From assembly GCA_017481875.1 (NCBI GenBank), contig JAFUOP010000012.1:1-45683 (forward strand): DNA of 45,683 bases. The letters are read 5' to 3'. Within the stretch, counting starts at the first letter, position 1. Every line of letters starts with the position of its first letter. The notes beneath the pieces were generated by a model. It was not told where the DNA came from. It made no database searches and was given only the letters and a program-made list of their open reading frames with translations. This document shows positions 1 through 9,122 of the stretch, one piece after another. This DNA comes from Bacteroidaceae bacterium (lineage in GTDB: Bacteria; Bacteroidota; Bacteroidia; Bacteroidales; Bacteroidaceae). A program made the position numbers and the translations under genes.

Positions 1-145
1 GAGCGGAGCGACGAGAAATCTGGATATCAGCATTGTTGAGATTTCTCACATTGACTTTTGCCCCTACGGGCGTCGACCGTTGGTTCGTTCGAAATGACAG
101 TTTCTTATCAGTTTTCTATTGGTGTAAAATTATATATAATTACCT
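1..145. repeat. Dispersed repeat A, copy 1 (inverted relative to 21860-22003)
   Basis: This 145-bp segment at the window edge matches the reverse complement of 21860-22003 with about one substitution and one 1-bp indel. It contains a short inverted repeat around GAGATTTCTC. No coding frame is evident. It probably continues to the left of the window. It looks like an intergenic repetitive element shared by many loci, not a gene. Confidence 0.85.
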
Positions 146-276
146 TTCTTTTTTAAGGGCGTGTAGCGAGCTACATAACCGCAAAAAAGAAAGAAACAGA
201 CATTTTTGAATATAAAAATGGCGAAACATTCAGTTTCTATAAGAAAATATTTTTTAGAAATTCAAACAACTTCTTA
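145..276. repeat. Dispersed repeat B, copy 1 (direct copy at 38984-39116)
   Basis: These 132 bp are almost identical to 38984-39116 in the same orientation, with about two substitutions and one extra A. The 3' end, TTCAAACAACTTCTTA, also ends the fragment at 10694-10730. In this copy the left part seen at 38928 is missing and the segment abuts repeat A directly, so two repeat families sit end to end. Nothing coding is visible. Confidence 0.85.
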
Positions 277-299
277 GTCTGTTCTTTGCAATAAATCAT

Positions 300-331
300 A
301 AAAAAGGGCTGCACCCTTGCAGATGCAGCCC
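300..331 (-). terminator. Terminator of the DUF4301 gene
   Basis: An 8-bp stem, GGGCTGCA at 306-313 and TGCAGCCC at 324-331, is followed on the minus strand by a T-run (plus-strand A-run at 300-305). It lies about 125 bp beyond the stop codon of the minus-strand gene. Confidence 0.7.
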
Positions 332-455
332 AACCACATAAGAATATGAAAAACCTTAATAAAACCATCAGGTTTCCGAGGGCAAAAATAATAAACATCC
401 CCCAAGATTCAGTTTCTCATTTACATCTATTACATTCCTTTTTCAAGGTACCGGC

Positions 456-1970
456 CTACTGATGAACATCGCGCAAAAGGTCGTTCACAGTCTTCACAGG
501 GTTGAAGGTAACAAGCGGAACCTCAACAAAAATTGTATTCCAGTCACTCATAGCACCGTTCCAAAGACCGGGAAGCTCCATAGCCTTCAACTCGCGACCG
601 TTCTTCGATTTATGAGAAATAAAGCCTGTATTCTTGTCCACAAAATCGGGAAGATTGAATTTATCACCTTTATACCCTTTCACGGCACACACAAGGTCCA
701 CCGGATTAAAGTGTGTACCATTCTCGAACATAGCCTTCGATTCGGGGTTGTTCATATCAATCTGTGAGCTCTCCAATATCTGCAACGACACGGTGCCATC
801 CTGATTATAAGCAAGGAAGGGGCCTCCGCCGGGCTCACCCACATTCTTCACCATTCCGCACACACGCATAGGACGGTTCAGTTTCTTGCGCAGATAGAGC
901 ACAAGGTCGCAATCTTCGAGATTCTTTATATCCATATTGCGGCACATAAGGTCTTGTTGTACAAAGCGTACCATCTCCATCACCTGTTCGTGTGTGTAAC
1001 TACCGCTGTCTATGATGCGCAAATATTCGAATGCCTGTTTCTGTTTCTCCACAAGAATACCGGCAAGCAACTTCTTGTAGGTAACAGTGTCGGGCTTCAA
1101 ACGGTCGGGAACCACATTGTCGATATTCTTTATGAAGATAATATCGGCGTCAATGTCGTTGAGATTCTCTATGAGTGCACCGTGGCCGCCGGGACGGAAC
1201 ACCAATGCACCATTCTCGCGGAAGGGCTGGTTGTCGGCATCCACCGCAATAGTGTCGGTGCTCTGCTTCTGCTCCGAGAAACAAATATCGTATGTCACGC
1301 CGAACATCTCCTCGTAACGAGCCTTACACTCGGCAACAAGTTCTTGGAAGAGAGCCTTGTGATTGGGCGACACGGTAAAGTGAAGCTGCACCTTGCCGTC
1401 GGTTGCAGCATAGAGCGCACCCTCTACAAAATGCTCTTCGGCAGCAGTGCGTGCCGCATTGTCGTAGCTATGGAATTTAAGCAAGCCTTTGGGCAGGGAA
1501 CCATAGTTCATTCCTGTAAAATCGAGCAGATTGAACACAACATCCTTATATTTTCCTGCGGCAATAAGTTCTTTTATACCTGTGCCCTTATTTTTTGTAC
1601 AGGCAGAATCAAGGTCGGCAAAGAATGCAAACTTCTCGATATTGTCAAAGAAATTCTTTTCAAAATCGGTGGTAGGAACATCATACGAAGCACTCAAAAA
1701 TGAGAATAAATCCTTGAACATACGGCTCGCGGCACCCGACGCAGGAACAAACTTCAAAATCTTGTTACCGGCCGCACAGTATGCGTCCCAAGCAGCAAGA
1801 TAACCATCAATCTCGGCCGCCGAGGGAGCAATTACCCCCTTCTCGATAGTAGCCGCAGCTTCAATGGGTAAGAATGGGAAACCCGTTTTAAATGTTTGCA
1901 ACTGCTCGGCAACCTGTTGCACCGAAATACCTTTCTTCGCTAAAAATGTCTGATCGGCTTTACTTATCAT
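456..1970 (-). CDS. DUF4301 family protein (nucleotidyltransferase-like)
   Basis: This 504-aa soluble protein with no signal peptide resembles the DUF4301 family of Bacteroidetes. The segment RPGGHGALIENLNDIDAD followed by IFIKNIDNVVPD (about residues 260-290) resembles the glycine-rich and DN motifs of sugar-nucleotide uridylyltransferases, as does the N-terminal segment FVPASGAASRMFK. A nucleotidyltransferase fold is therefore inferred, but the substrate is unknown. The gene stands alone. A promoter-like TATTTTTG (minus strand, 2024-2031) lies about 55 bp upstream of the ATG, and a hairpin terminator lies downstream. The neighbouring relA is divergent. Coding potential is clear over the whole length; the function is not established. 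Confidence 0.9.
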   Translation of the reverse strand: MISKADQTFLAKKGISVQQVAEQLQTFKTGFPFLPIEAAATIEKGVIAPSAAEIDGYLAAWDAYCAAGNKILKFVPASGAASRMFKDLFSFLSASYDVPTTDFEKNFFDNIEKFAFFADLDSACTKNKGTGIKELIAAGKYKDVVFNLLDFTGMNYGSLPKGLLKFHSYDNAARTAAEEHFVEGALYAATDGKVQLHFTVSPNHKALFQELVAECKARYEEMFGVTYDICFSEQKQSTDTIAVDADNQPFRENGALVFRPGGHGALIENLNDIDADIIFIKNIDNVVPDRLKPDTVTYKKLLAGILVEKQKQAFEYLRIIDSGSYTHEQVMEMVRFVQQDLMCRNMDIKNLEDCDLVLYLRKKLNRPMRVCGMVKNVGEPGGGPFLAYNQDGTVSLQILESSQIDMNNPESKAMFENGTHFNPVDLVCAVKGYKGDKFNLPDFVDKNTGFISHKSKNGRELKAMELPGLWNGAMSDWNTIFVEVPLVTFNPVKTVNDLLRDVHQ

Positions 1971-2023
1971 AGCTATAAAGTTTAAAATAGTTTAGAAGCT
2001 GTGTTAAAATTCACGCATTAGCG

Positions 2024-2031
2024 CAAAAATA
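2024..2031 (-). promoter_or_regulatory. -7 promoter box, DUF4301 gene
   Basis: TATTTTTG on the minus strand matches the Bacteroidetes TAnnTTTG consensus, 54 bp upstream of the ATG. Confidence 0.5.
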
Positions 2032-2090
2032 TAAATAATTTCCTATAATTATCCTAAAAATGCATTTTTTTAAAAATGAAAAATTATCTT

Positions 2091-2098
2091 CGCGGTAG
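2091..2098 (+). promoter_or_regulatory. -7 promoter box of relA
   Basis: TATCTTCG lies in an AT-rich stretch about 55 bp upstream of the ATG at 2152. The same variant (TAtcTTcG) precedes DUF1573, guaA, the LysR gene and the AlkD-like gene, so it is a usual box in this genome. A transcript starting just downstream would make the TTG at 2110 a poor start. Confidence 0.55.
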
Positions 2099-2151
2099 AA
2101 AAGCACCATTTGACTGGTTGCATAAAGAGAACTACCGACAAAAAGAGAGCA

Positions 2152-4362
2152 ATGGATAGAACCGATATTTTTACACAGGAAGAAAAAAGAGAAATTCTTG
2201 AACTGAATGCTATTTTGCTAAAAAACATCGAAGGCGGCCTGCTTCCCACCGATTACCAGTTCATTAAAACAGAAATAGGGCGCGCTCTTGCCGATGGCAG
2301 GATTGTGCGCGATAGTTTCGGGTTCCACCCTGTGATAATAGATATGCAGACAGCGGCACTTGTGGGGCAAGAAATCGGGCATCACCGCGAAATAATGATA
2401 AGCATCCTGCTCAACCGCTGCGTGCAGCAAGGCGTAACAGACATTAAGGATATAAAAGCAAAATTCGGTGACAGCGTAACAAACATACTCACCAATCTCA
2501 CGCAAATAAACTCTCTCTATGCCAAAAGCCCCACGATAGAGAGTGAGAATTTCCGCAATCTGTTGCTCTCGTTCGCCAATGATATGCGCATAATACTCAT
2601 TATGATAGCAGCCCGTCTGGTATTGTTGCGCCGTCTTTTCAACCACGACGACAAGGAGGCACGCACACAGGTGGCAACCGAGGCTTCCAAGCTCTACATT
2701 CCGCTGGCCCACAAACTCGGCTTTTACAAACTAAAATCGGAAATGGAGGACCTTGTGATGCGATACACCGAGAGTGAGATTTATACCGAATTGAGCCGCA
2801 AGGTCGAGGAGACAGCCGCCTCGCGCGAAGACTACATTGCATCGTTCATAAAACCCATTGAGAAAAGGCTGAAAGCACTACCCCACCTCAAATACCGCAT
2901 TAAAGGGCGCACAAAATCAATCAACTCCATTTGGCAGAAGATGAAACGACAGCACCGCCCCTTTGAGCAGATATACGACCTTTTCGCCATACGCATAATC
3001 ATAGACAGCGAGCCACAGAACGAGAAAGGAGAATGTTGGCAGGTCTACTCCATTGTAGCCGACCAATACACACCCAACCCCCACCGTCTGCGCGACTGGC
3101 TGTCGGTGCCCAAGAGCAATGGTTACGAGTCGCTGCACACTACGGTGATGGGCCCCGAAGGTCGCTGGGTAGAGGTACAGATACGCACCGAGCGTATGGA
3201 CACCATTGCCGAGCACGGTCTTGCAGCCCACTGGCGTTACAAAGGAATAAAGAGCGAGAAAGGGCTCGACAACCTGCTCGCCTCCATACGCGACACACTG
3301 CAAAACCTGAGCGAGGAGGATGTAAACGACAATAAATTCAAGATGGAACTCTACAAGGACGAGATTTTCATCTTCACCCCCAAAGGCGACCTCTACCGTT
3401 TGCCAAAGGGAGCCACCATCCTCGACTTTGCATTCAGCATACACACAGGCCTCGGTTGCAAATGCACCGGTGCGCTTGTCAACGGACGCAACGTACCCAT
3501 TCGCCACATACTCAACAACGGCGACCAAGTGGAAATTATAACAAGTAACAGCCAAACTCCCAAGCAAGCGTGGCTCGCCATTGCCAAGACCGGTCGTGCC
3601 CGAGCCAAGATACGCCAAGCATTGAAAGAGATTACAGCCCGACAGGCCGACATTGCAAGGGAAATGCTCATACGCAAGTTCAAGAACCACAAGATAGAGT
3701 ATGACGAAGGTATGATGGACCACCTCATACGCAAGATGGGCTTTAAACGCCTCACCAACTTCTACCAATGTATGGCCGAGGGAGGCGTTGAAATAAGCGA
3801 GGTGCTGCGAAAGTATCAGGAACTAACAACGCCACAGAACGAAGGGAGCGAAATAACCCACAGTGCCAACGGCTACACTTACAGCAACGACATCGACACG
3901 GGCCGTTCGAGCGATGTTCTTGTAATAGAACGCAACCTTAAAGGGGTTGACTACAAACTGTCAAGATGCTGCAACCCCATCTTCGGTGACGAAATTTTCG
4001 GCTTTGTAACCATAAGCGGCGGAATTTCAATCCACCGCAAAGATTGCAGTAACGCCCCGGAACTGCGCGAGCGTTACCCCTACCGCATAATAGAAGCCCG
4101 CTGGAGCGACATTGACAAGAACGGAGCACTTTTCCCTGTAACACTCCGCATCGTGGGGCACGACGACATTGGAATTGTCAACAACATAACCTCAATAATA
4201 TCACAAGAGAAAGGAGTGATTATGCGCGGAATAAACATAGAGTCGCACGACACACTATTTTCGGGCAGCCTTTCCCTGCTCATCGACGACAATGCCAAAC
4301 TGCGCAAACTCATTGAAAAAATAGAGGGAGTCAAAGGGGTGAAACAGGTAAAAAGAGGTTAA
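2152..4362 (+). CDS. relA: RelA/SpoT-family (p)ppGpp synthetase, hydrolase site degenerate
   Basis: This is a long RSH protein making (p)ppGpp from GTP/GDP and ATP in amino-acid starvation. The order is an HD-fold region (about 30-190), synthetase (about 230-370, with YDLFAIRI, PKSNGYESLH and VQIRTERM), TGS (about 403-465), a region with the CC pair of SRCCNPIFGD near 603, and a C-terminal ACT domain. The position that normally reads LLHD in the hydrolase reads ILLNRC, and the DRLHN-type motif reads IAARLVL, so the hydrolase is predicted dead and the synthetase intact. That fits RelA rather than SpoT. The frame opens at TTG 2110, but ATG 2152 gives the usual family length (736 aa) and suits the promoter. 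The downstream DUF1573 gene has its own promoter. Confidence 0.95.
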   Translation: MDRTDIFTQEEKREILELNAILLKNIEGGLLPTDYQFIKTEIGRALADGRIVRDSFGFHPVIIDMQTAALVGQEIGHHREIMISILLNRCVQQGVTDIKDIKAKFGDSVTNILTNLTQINSLYAKSPTIESENFRNLLLSFANDMRIILIMIAARLVLLRRLFNHDDKEARTQVATEASKLYIPLAHKLGFYKLKSEMEDLVMRYTESEIYTELSRKVEETAASREDYIASFIKPIEKRLKALPHLKYRIKGRTKSINSIWQKMKRQHRPFEQIYDLFAIRIIIDSEPQNEKGECWQVYSIVADQYTPNPHRLRDWLSVPKSNGYESLHTTVMGPEGRWVEVQIRTERMDTIAEHGLAAHWRYKGIKSEKGLDNLLASIRDTLQNLSEEDVNDNKFKMELYKDEIFIFTPKGDLYRLPKGATILDFAFSIHTGLGCKCTGALVNGRNVPIRHILNNGDQVEIITSNSQTPKQAWLAIAKTGRARAKIRQALKEITARQADIAREMLIRKFKNHKIEYDEGMMDHLIRKMGFKRLTNFYQCMAEGGVEISEVLRKYQELTTPQNEGSEITHSANGYTYSNDIDTGRSSDVLVIERNLKGVDYKLSRCCNPIFGDEIFGFVTISGGISIHRKDCSNAPELRERYPYRIIEARWSDIDKNGALFPVTLRIVGHDDIGIVNNITSIISQEKGVIMRGINIESHDTLFSGSLSLLIDDNAKLRKLIEKIEGVKGVKQVKRG

Positions 4363-4424
4363 AAAAGGTAATTTCGAGGAATGTAGAAAATTATTCACTA
4401 TCTTCGCACCATAAAACAAGCACT

Positions 4425-4853
4425 ATGAAACAAACAATATTCATAATACTATTCACTCTCACCTGCGCAAGCAGCTTTGCACAGACCGAAAGGAAACTCG
4501 CCGATATTAAGTTCGAAGCAACCACATACGAAATGGGCACTTTCCCGGCCGACAGCGCCATTATAAAGTGTCAATTCATCTACACAAACACAGGCGAAGT
4601 TCCGTTGTACATTCATCAGGTGTTTACATCGTGCGGCTGCACCGAACGCAGTTTCAGCACAGCCCCCACAATGCCCGGCAAGAGCGATACTATTTTTGTC
4701 ACATACAATGGTACCAACAAGGCTCCCGGTTATGTGCGCAAGAGCATCACCGTGCATTGTAACACAAAGAAGGAGATGGTGAAACTCTACATTAAAGGCA
4801 ATATGCTACCGGCAAAAGTAACTCCGGTAGAGAGAGTGGAAGTTGAAGAATAA
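4425..4853 (+). CDS. DUF1573 domain secreted protein
   Basis: This 142-aa protein has a cleavable signal peptide (about 1-19, ending SSFAQ). One Ig-like DUF1573 domain covers residues 28-128, recognised by FEATTYEMGTF, the FIYTNTGEVPLYIHQV strand and the TSCGCTE turn. DUF1573 proteins are common in Bacteroidetes as periplasmic or outer-membrane-associated proteins, and their role is unknown. A TAtcTTcG box about 30 bp upstream suggests its own promoter behind relA. A strong hairpin follows. Confidence 0.9.
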   Translation: MKQTIFIILFTLTCASSFAQTERKLADIKFEATTYEMGTFPADSAIIKCQFIYTNTGEVPLYIHQVFTSCGCTERSFSTAPTMPGKSDTIFVTYNGTNKAPGYVRKSITVHCNTKKEMVKLYIKGNMLPAKVTPVERVEVEE

Positions 4854-4869
4854 CACATTTGCAGTATAT

Positions 4870-4920
4870 ATATTTACAATCAAAGGCGTGCAATAACAGC
4901 ACGCCTTTGATTGTAAATAT
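4870..4920. terminator. Bidirectional terminator between DUF1573 and M23 genes
   Basis: A perfect 22-bp inverted repeat (4870-4891 with 4899-4920, 7-nt loop) lies between two convergent genes. The arms contain AAAGGCGTGC / GCACGCCTTT. AT-rich outer stems give a U-run on either strand. Confidence 0.85.
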
Positions 4921-4940
4921 CGGATAGTTATCACTGAATT

Positions 4941-6251
4941 TCACTCACGCGACAAAATATCCTTCTGCATCGACAGGCTGTCGGCAGCAACAGAATCGCA
5001 CAAAGCAATGCCTTTCAGACGAGTGACCAAAGAATCGCGCAGAAGTGCAAAAGCTGCCATATTACCCTCGGAAACAGGCTTCTTGGGCTGCGATTTTATG
5101 GTCAACGGGTTTATAGGCTTGCCATTCTCGTGCACACGAAAATCGAGGTGCGGACCGGTGGAAATACCGGTTGAACCCACATAGCCGATAACCTGCTTCT
5201 GCTTCACGGCATCACCCACCTTCAACCCTTTGGCAAAGCGCGACAAGTGCATATAAGTAGTTACATAAACACTATTGTGACGAATCTTCACATAATTGCC
5301 GCCACCACCCGCCTGATAAGCCTTTGCAATCACCTTACCACTGCCTATTGCATAGACCGGCGTTCCCACGGGGGCAGCATAATCCACTCCGTGATGTGCA
5401 CGATACCTTTTGAGCACAGGATGGAAACGGCTGTTCGAGAAGCGCGACGATATACGATAATAATCGAGCGGAGCTTTAAGGAAAGCCCCTTCGAGGCTGT
5501 TACCATCTATATTATAAAAAAGTTCCTCACCCTCCTGCACAAAGGGAATAGCATAGACTATGCTGTCCGATGCGCAGAACGAAGCTGCCAATATGCGATA
5601 GTTGTTAAGTGGCTCACCATTCACATACTCCTGTGAATAGATTACACGAAACTCGTCACCCTTCTGAATACCGAAAAAATCGACCGACCAACCGAAAATA
5701 TGTGACAGTTGCACCGCAAGCAACGGCGAAGCCCCACGTTCCTGCATAGCGACCCACAACGAAGTGTTAACCTCACCGGCAACCTCGCCCTCGCGCCATT
5801 CGGCAGGGTTCGCACCACGGCGGGCACGATAACCATCGGCAAGGTCGAACACAACATAACTCTTCACGCTCTCCTCGTAAACTAAATATCGGGGCAGTGC
5901 GGCACTGTCCTTTTCTGTGAGGAGCGCACACACCTGCCCGGGGCGCAAACGGCGAGCATCGAAAATAGAATCGGGGCATTGCGTTGTCAGGTCATATACC
6001 TGTCGCGCCGTGAAGCCAAAGCCATTAAGCAACTCGGCAAGTGTCTGGCGCGGTCGCAAAGTATCGTATCGCACATTGAAAAGCTCAATGGGCAAGCCAT
6101 ATTTCTTTACAGTATCCCGCACCTCCTCAACCGGTTCTTCGGGCTGTGGCCTTGTGGCATCAAAAAACGGGCACTCCGCCTGCAACAGCAGCAACGAAAG
6201 CAGGCAAACAACAACAGCAGCACCCACAAAAAACGCAACAAACTTCTTCAT
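4941..6251 (-). CDS. M23 family peptidoglycan endopeptidase, membrane-anchored
   Basis: This 436-aa protein has an N-terminal membrane segment (about 3-24). A middle region resembles a LysM/OapA-type domain (residues about 50-115, with TLAELLNGFGFTARQVYDL). The M23 metallopeptidase domain covers about 280-395. The Zn-binding HxxxD is present as HGVDYAAP (about 287). The second motif reads GPHLDF instead of the textbook HxH, so Asp replaces one His; whether this is normal for Bacteroidales relatives cannot be settled here. The predicted role is cleavage of peptide cross-bridges in the periplasm. It lies 19 bp after the exchanger gene on the same strand and is probably co-transcribed. Confidence 0.92.
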   Translation of the reverse strand: MKKFVAFFVGAAVVVCLLSLLLLQAECPFFDATRPQPEEPVEEVRDTVKKYGLPIELFNVRYDTLRPRQTLAELLNGFGFTARQVYDLTTQCPDSIFDARRLRPGQVCALLTEKDSAALPRYLVYEESVKSYVVFDLADGYRARRGANPAEWREGEVAGEVNTSLWVAMQERGASPLLAVQLSHIFGWSVDFFGIQKGDEFRVIYSQEYVNGEPLNNYRILAASFCASDSIVYAIPFVQEGEELFYNIDGNSLEGAFLKAPLDYYRISSRFSNSRFHPVLKRYRAHHGVDYAAPVGTPVYAIGSGKVIAKAYQAGGGGNYVKIRHNSVYVTTYMHLSRFAKGLKVGDAVKQKQVIGYVGSTGISTGPHLDFRVHENGKPINPLTIKSQPKKPVSEGNMAAFALLRDSLVTRLKGIALCDSVAADSLSMQKDILSRE

Positions 6252-6270
6252 CCCCTATTCAACGTAACCA

Positions 6271-7224
6271 TTAAGCATTGACAAGCAGATAGGCAGTATA
6301 TGCAACATAAGCCGCAACAAGCACCCCACCCTCGAAACGTGTAATAACACTCCGTCCACCGAAACGCGTCACAATATATATGAGCAGCGACGAAGCCAAC
6401 AGCACATAGTAATCGACAGAGCTGAACCCATCGAGCAGAATGGGAGTGATTGCAGCACTGCTACCAAGAATAAAGAATATATTGAAAATGTTGCTGCCAA
6501 TAACATTGCCGAGCGCAATAGCCGCATTACCCTTACGGGCAGCATTCACCGACACGGCAAGTTCGGGCAACGAACTTCCGGCCGACACTATGGTAATACC
6601 GATTACCGCCTCGGAAAGCCCAAGGGCAAGTGCTATATCCGTGGCACCATCCACAAAAATGTTACCGCCTAAAATGAGCCCGGCCAGTCCGCCGACAATA
6701 TACAGCAGAATTTTACCTGTCGGCAACAGCTCCACATCCTCCTCTTCGCTGCCATCCCCCTCGATGGTGAAAGTGTAGCGCAAGAACACAGCAAAGAAAC
6801 ATAGCAATATAAGCCCACCGTAACGTGTGATATACTCACCCGGAGCACCGCCTACCAACATACTGCCCGACACAAGCAACACAGCAATCGAAGCAAGCAG
6901 ATTGAACGGAATTTCGCGCGACTGCATTTTCGCACTGAACCTAATGGGAGTAATAAGAGCAGCAACACCAAGAATAAAAAGCCCGTTGAAAATGTTGCTA
7001 CCCACAATATTTCCCAAAGCTATGCCGGAGTTGCCTTTAACAGCCGCACCCACACTAATCACAAACTCGGGCAAAGAGGTACCCATTGCCACAATGGTGA
7101 GTCCTATCACAAGCTCACTAATTCTAAAACGGCGAGCCAATCCCGAAGCCCCCTTTGTAAGCCAGTCGGCTCCCAGAATAACCAGCGCCAATCCGGCGAC
7201 AAAATAAAAAACAGACAGAATCAT
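6271..7224 (-). CDS. Calcium/sodium antiporter, CaCA family
   Basis: This 317-aa inner-membrane exchanger has about ten hydrophobic segments in two homologous halves. Each half carries the CaCA alpha-repeat: GTSLPEFVISVGAA and IALGNIVGSNIFN in the first half, GSSLPELAVSVNAA and IALGNVIGSNIFN in the second. It is a YrbG-like K+-independent Na+/Ca2+ exchanger by family resemblance. The open frame extends upstream to 7344, but the first 40 codons are Arg/Cys-rich and lie over an intergenic hairpin. The hydrophobic start at the ATG at 7222-7224 is preferred. It sits between the thioesterase and M23 genes on the same strand. Confidence 0.93.
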   Translation of the reverse strand: MILSVFYFVAGLALVILGADWLTKGASGLARRFRISELVIGLTIVAMGTSLPEFVISVGAAVKGNSGIALGNIVGSNIFNGLFILGVAALITPIRFSAKMQSREIPFNLLASIAVLLVSGSMLVGGAPGEYITRYGGLILLCFFAVFLRYTFTIEGDGSEEEDVELLPTGKILLYIVGGLAGLILGGNIFVDGATDIALALGLSEAVIGITIVSAGSSLPELAVSVNAARKGNAAIALGNVIGSNIFNIFFILGSSAAITPILLDGFSSVDYYVLLASSLLIYIVTRFGGRSVITRFEGGVLVAAYVAYTAYLLVNA

Positions 7225-7333
7225 AATTAACAAATAATATGATTTCTTCCCCGGGAAGCTGCACTGCACCACCGGGGAAGCGTAAAATACCGCCCGACGG
7301 CACAACCGCCGCCCGCGGCACAAAGAGATACAA

Positions 7334-8080
7334 TTAAAATACAAGTTTCTCCACGAACGACGACCTATCGCCCACCTTGCCCTCTATAAAATAGACAATC
7401 GAGCCATCCTCGGCCACCTCGCTGTAACGGTAAATCTCCACAACATCACCGGCCTTAACCTCGTTGTTGAAATTAATCACAAGTTCCTTCAATCGTTTGT
7501 TATTTACCACATCGAGCTCGATGGCATTCATCGACCACTCGGTGTATTTCACATTATTAACGTGCCCTATCATATCAAGGTCACTGTAATTCACAGCGTG
7601 AGTCATCACGTGCACAGGCTCCACCTCCTTCGGCATTGCAATCTTGGCAGGCTGCTCAACTATAACATCTTCCTTGATACACTTCTCCTCATTCTGGGCA
7701 AGTTCGGGATATTTCGACAATCGTCGGGTATCAATGTCTATAACCAACCACGATGTTGTAGCCGAAATAAGTTTCTCGCTACCCTCTTTGTCGAACACCA
7801 CAAAGTCACGGAAAAACTGGAAGCCGTTAGCACCTTTGTGCCACGACTGTATGTTTATATTCTCCTTCCATTTAGGCAATTTATGGAACAATACCTGCAT
7901 TCGTGCAAGCACCCACGCCTTACGGGTTGTCTGCATCGAGTCGTAACCCACCCCAATAGCATCGGCGTGAATATTTGCAGCCTCTTGTGCATAATTAAGA
8001 AACGAGGCCGGCTTTAAAGTCGATGACATATCTACATCGAAACTGGGAATGCGCTTCACCGCGCTGTACTTTTCTACCAT
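7334..8080 (-). CDS. Acyl-ACP thioesterase (FatA/FatB-like)
   Basis: This 248-aa soluble protein has a double hotdog fold. The N-terminal half carries ANIHADAIGVGYD and TRKAWVLARMQVLFHKLPKW, and the second half carries YSDLDMIGHVNNVKYTEWSMNAI, the typical acyl-ACP thioesterase second hotdog with its N-x-H-N-type active region. The predicted reaction releases fatty acids from acyl-ACP. It lies 20 bp after the LysR gene on the same strand and probably shares its transcript. A 109-bp gap with a GC-rich hairpin separates it from the exchanger gene. Confidence 0.93.
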   Translation of the reverse strand: MVEKYSAVKRIPSFDVDMSSTLKPASFLNYAQEAANIHADAIGVGYDSMQTTRKAWVLARMQVLFHKLPKWKENINIQSWHKGANGFQFFRDFVVFDKEGSEKLISATTSWLVIDIDTRRLSKYPELAQNEEKCIKEDVIVEQPAKIAMPKEVEPVHVMTHAVNYSDLDMIGHVNNVKYTEWSMNAIELDVVNNKRLKELVINFNNEVKAGDVVEIYRYSEVAEDGSIVYFIEGKVGDRSSFVEKLVF

Positions 8081-8100
8081 AATTATATATAAATAACAAT

Positions 8101-9006
8101 TTAATCAAACCAATTCACAAGCCTGCGCTTCACCGCCTCCGTATTAAGCAGTATGTTTATAAACTCCCTCGCCGAAGCCTTTTTATAGGCCCCTTTGAGT
8201 GTGAGCAGCGAAGCCTGCATTGCATTGCCCGGCTCATCTATGGGCACAGCCTTGAAACGGGTGTTCCCAAAAACCGCCGATGTTGAAAGAATTGTCGCGT
8301 ATGTGCCGGAAGACACCATCTGCAACAGGATATTCGTTTCATTAAGCTCCAACCTCGACGAGAGTTGAAAATCCTTTCCCTCCATAAGTCTGTCGAGCAT
8401 ACTGCGGGCCTGCAACCCCGGCGACGGCAACACCAACTGGTGCGCTTGCAGCTCGGCAAGTTTCACCTTGCGGCGCGATGCAAGCGGATGCCCCTTATCG
8501 ACGACCAACGCAAGAGCATTCTCGAAAAGAGGCATAGCTTCAATATCGGGAGCCTCCATAAGCGGCTTATAAGAGAGAATAAAATCGACCTTGCGCTCCC
8601 GGAGCAGCACCAATAATTCCTGCACAGTCTTATAGCACACTTCGAGCCTTATGCCCGGGAAGGAACGCATAAATTGCATCAGTCCCTCGGTGAGCACCGT
8701 GCTTAAACTATAAGTGACACCCACACGCAAGGTGCCGGTCTTCACATTCTGCAAGTCGTTAAGACGCTGCACACTATCCTCGGCATCCTGTATCGTGCGC
8801 TTGGCAAAAGGGAGAAACTCCTCCCCAGCCTCGGTGAGCGATATATGACGGCTGTTGCGCAGAAAGAGAGTAAATCCAAGTTCAAATTCCAGTTGCTTTA
8901 TCTGCTGCGACAATGTACTTTGTGTTATAAAGAGGTGCTTCGCCGCCTCCGAAAAATTCAGATATTCGGCACTCTTTACAAAATATTTAAGTTGTCTTAA
9001 CTCCAT
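8101..9006 (-). CDS. LysR-family transcriptional regulator
   Basis: This 301-aa protein has a canonical N-terminal winged HTH (residues 1-60, MELRQLKYFVKSAEYLNFSE, with SQSTLSQQIKQLE-like recognition region and LFLRNSRHISLTEAGEEFL). The LysR substrate-binding fold follows from about 90. The effector is unknown. A TATCTTCG box lies on the minus strand at 9027-9034. The adjacent DASS anion transporter upstream and the thioesterase downstream are candidate targets, but no operator can be assigned. Confidence 0.93.
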   Translation of the reverse strand: MELRQLKYFVKSAEYLNFSEAAKHLFITQSTLSQQIKQLEFELGFTLFLRNSRHISLTEAGEEFLPFAKRTIQDAEDSVQRLNDLQNVKTGTLRVGVTYSLSTVLTEGLMQFMRSFPGIRLEVCYKTVQELLVLLRERKVDFILSYKPLMEAPDIEAMPLFENALALVVDKGHPLASRRKVKLAELQAHQLVLPSPGLQARSMLDRLMEGKDFQLSSRLELNETNILLQMVSSGTYATILSTSAVFGNTRFKAVPIDEPGNAMQASLLTLKGAYKKASAREFINILLNTEAVKRRLVNWFD

Positions 9007-9026
9007 TACATTCGGGATTTATGTGG

Positions 9027-9034
9027 CGAAGATA
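9027..9034 (-). promoter_or_regulatory. -7 promoter box of the LysR gene
   Basis: TATCTTCG on the minus strand, 20 bp upstream of the start codon; the same box type is seen at several other genes here. Confidence 0.5.
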
Positions 9035-9037
9035 AAC

Positions 9038-9096
9038 AATCCGGCTCACATAACAGTCGTTTTTTCATTAAAAATTGACTGCTCGCGAGCCGGATT
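9038..9096 (-). terminator. Hairpin between DASS and LysR genes
   Basis: A 10-bp stem, AATCCGGCTC (9038-9047) with GAGCCGGATT (9087-9096), encloses a 39-nt AT-rich loop. It lies just after the stop of the transporter on the minus strand. It probably ends that transcript, although the loop is unusually long. Confidence 0.45.
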
Positions 9097-9122
9097 ACCG
9101 TTTATTTATAAAACTCGGTCTT

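Noticed and set aside
2110-2151. TTG 2110 as the relA start
   Set aside because: It lies about 12 nt after the -7 box and adds 14 residues not expected in the family; ATG 2152 fits better.
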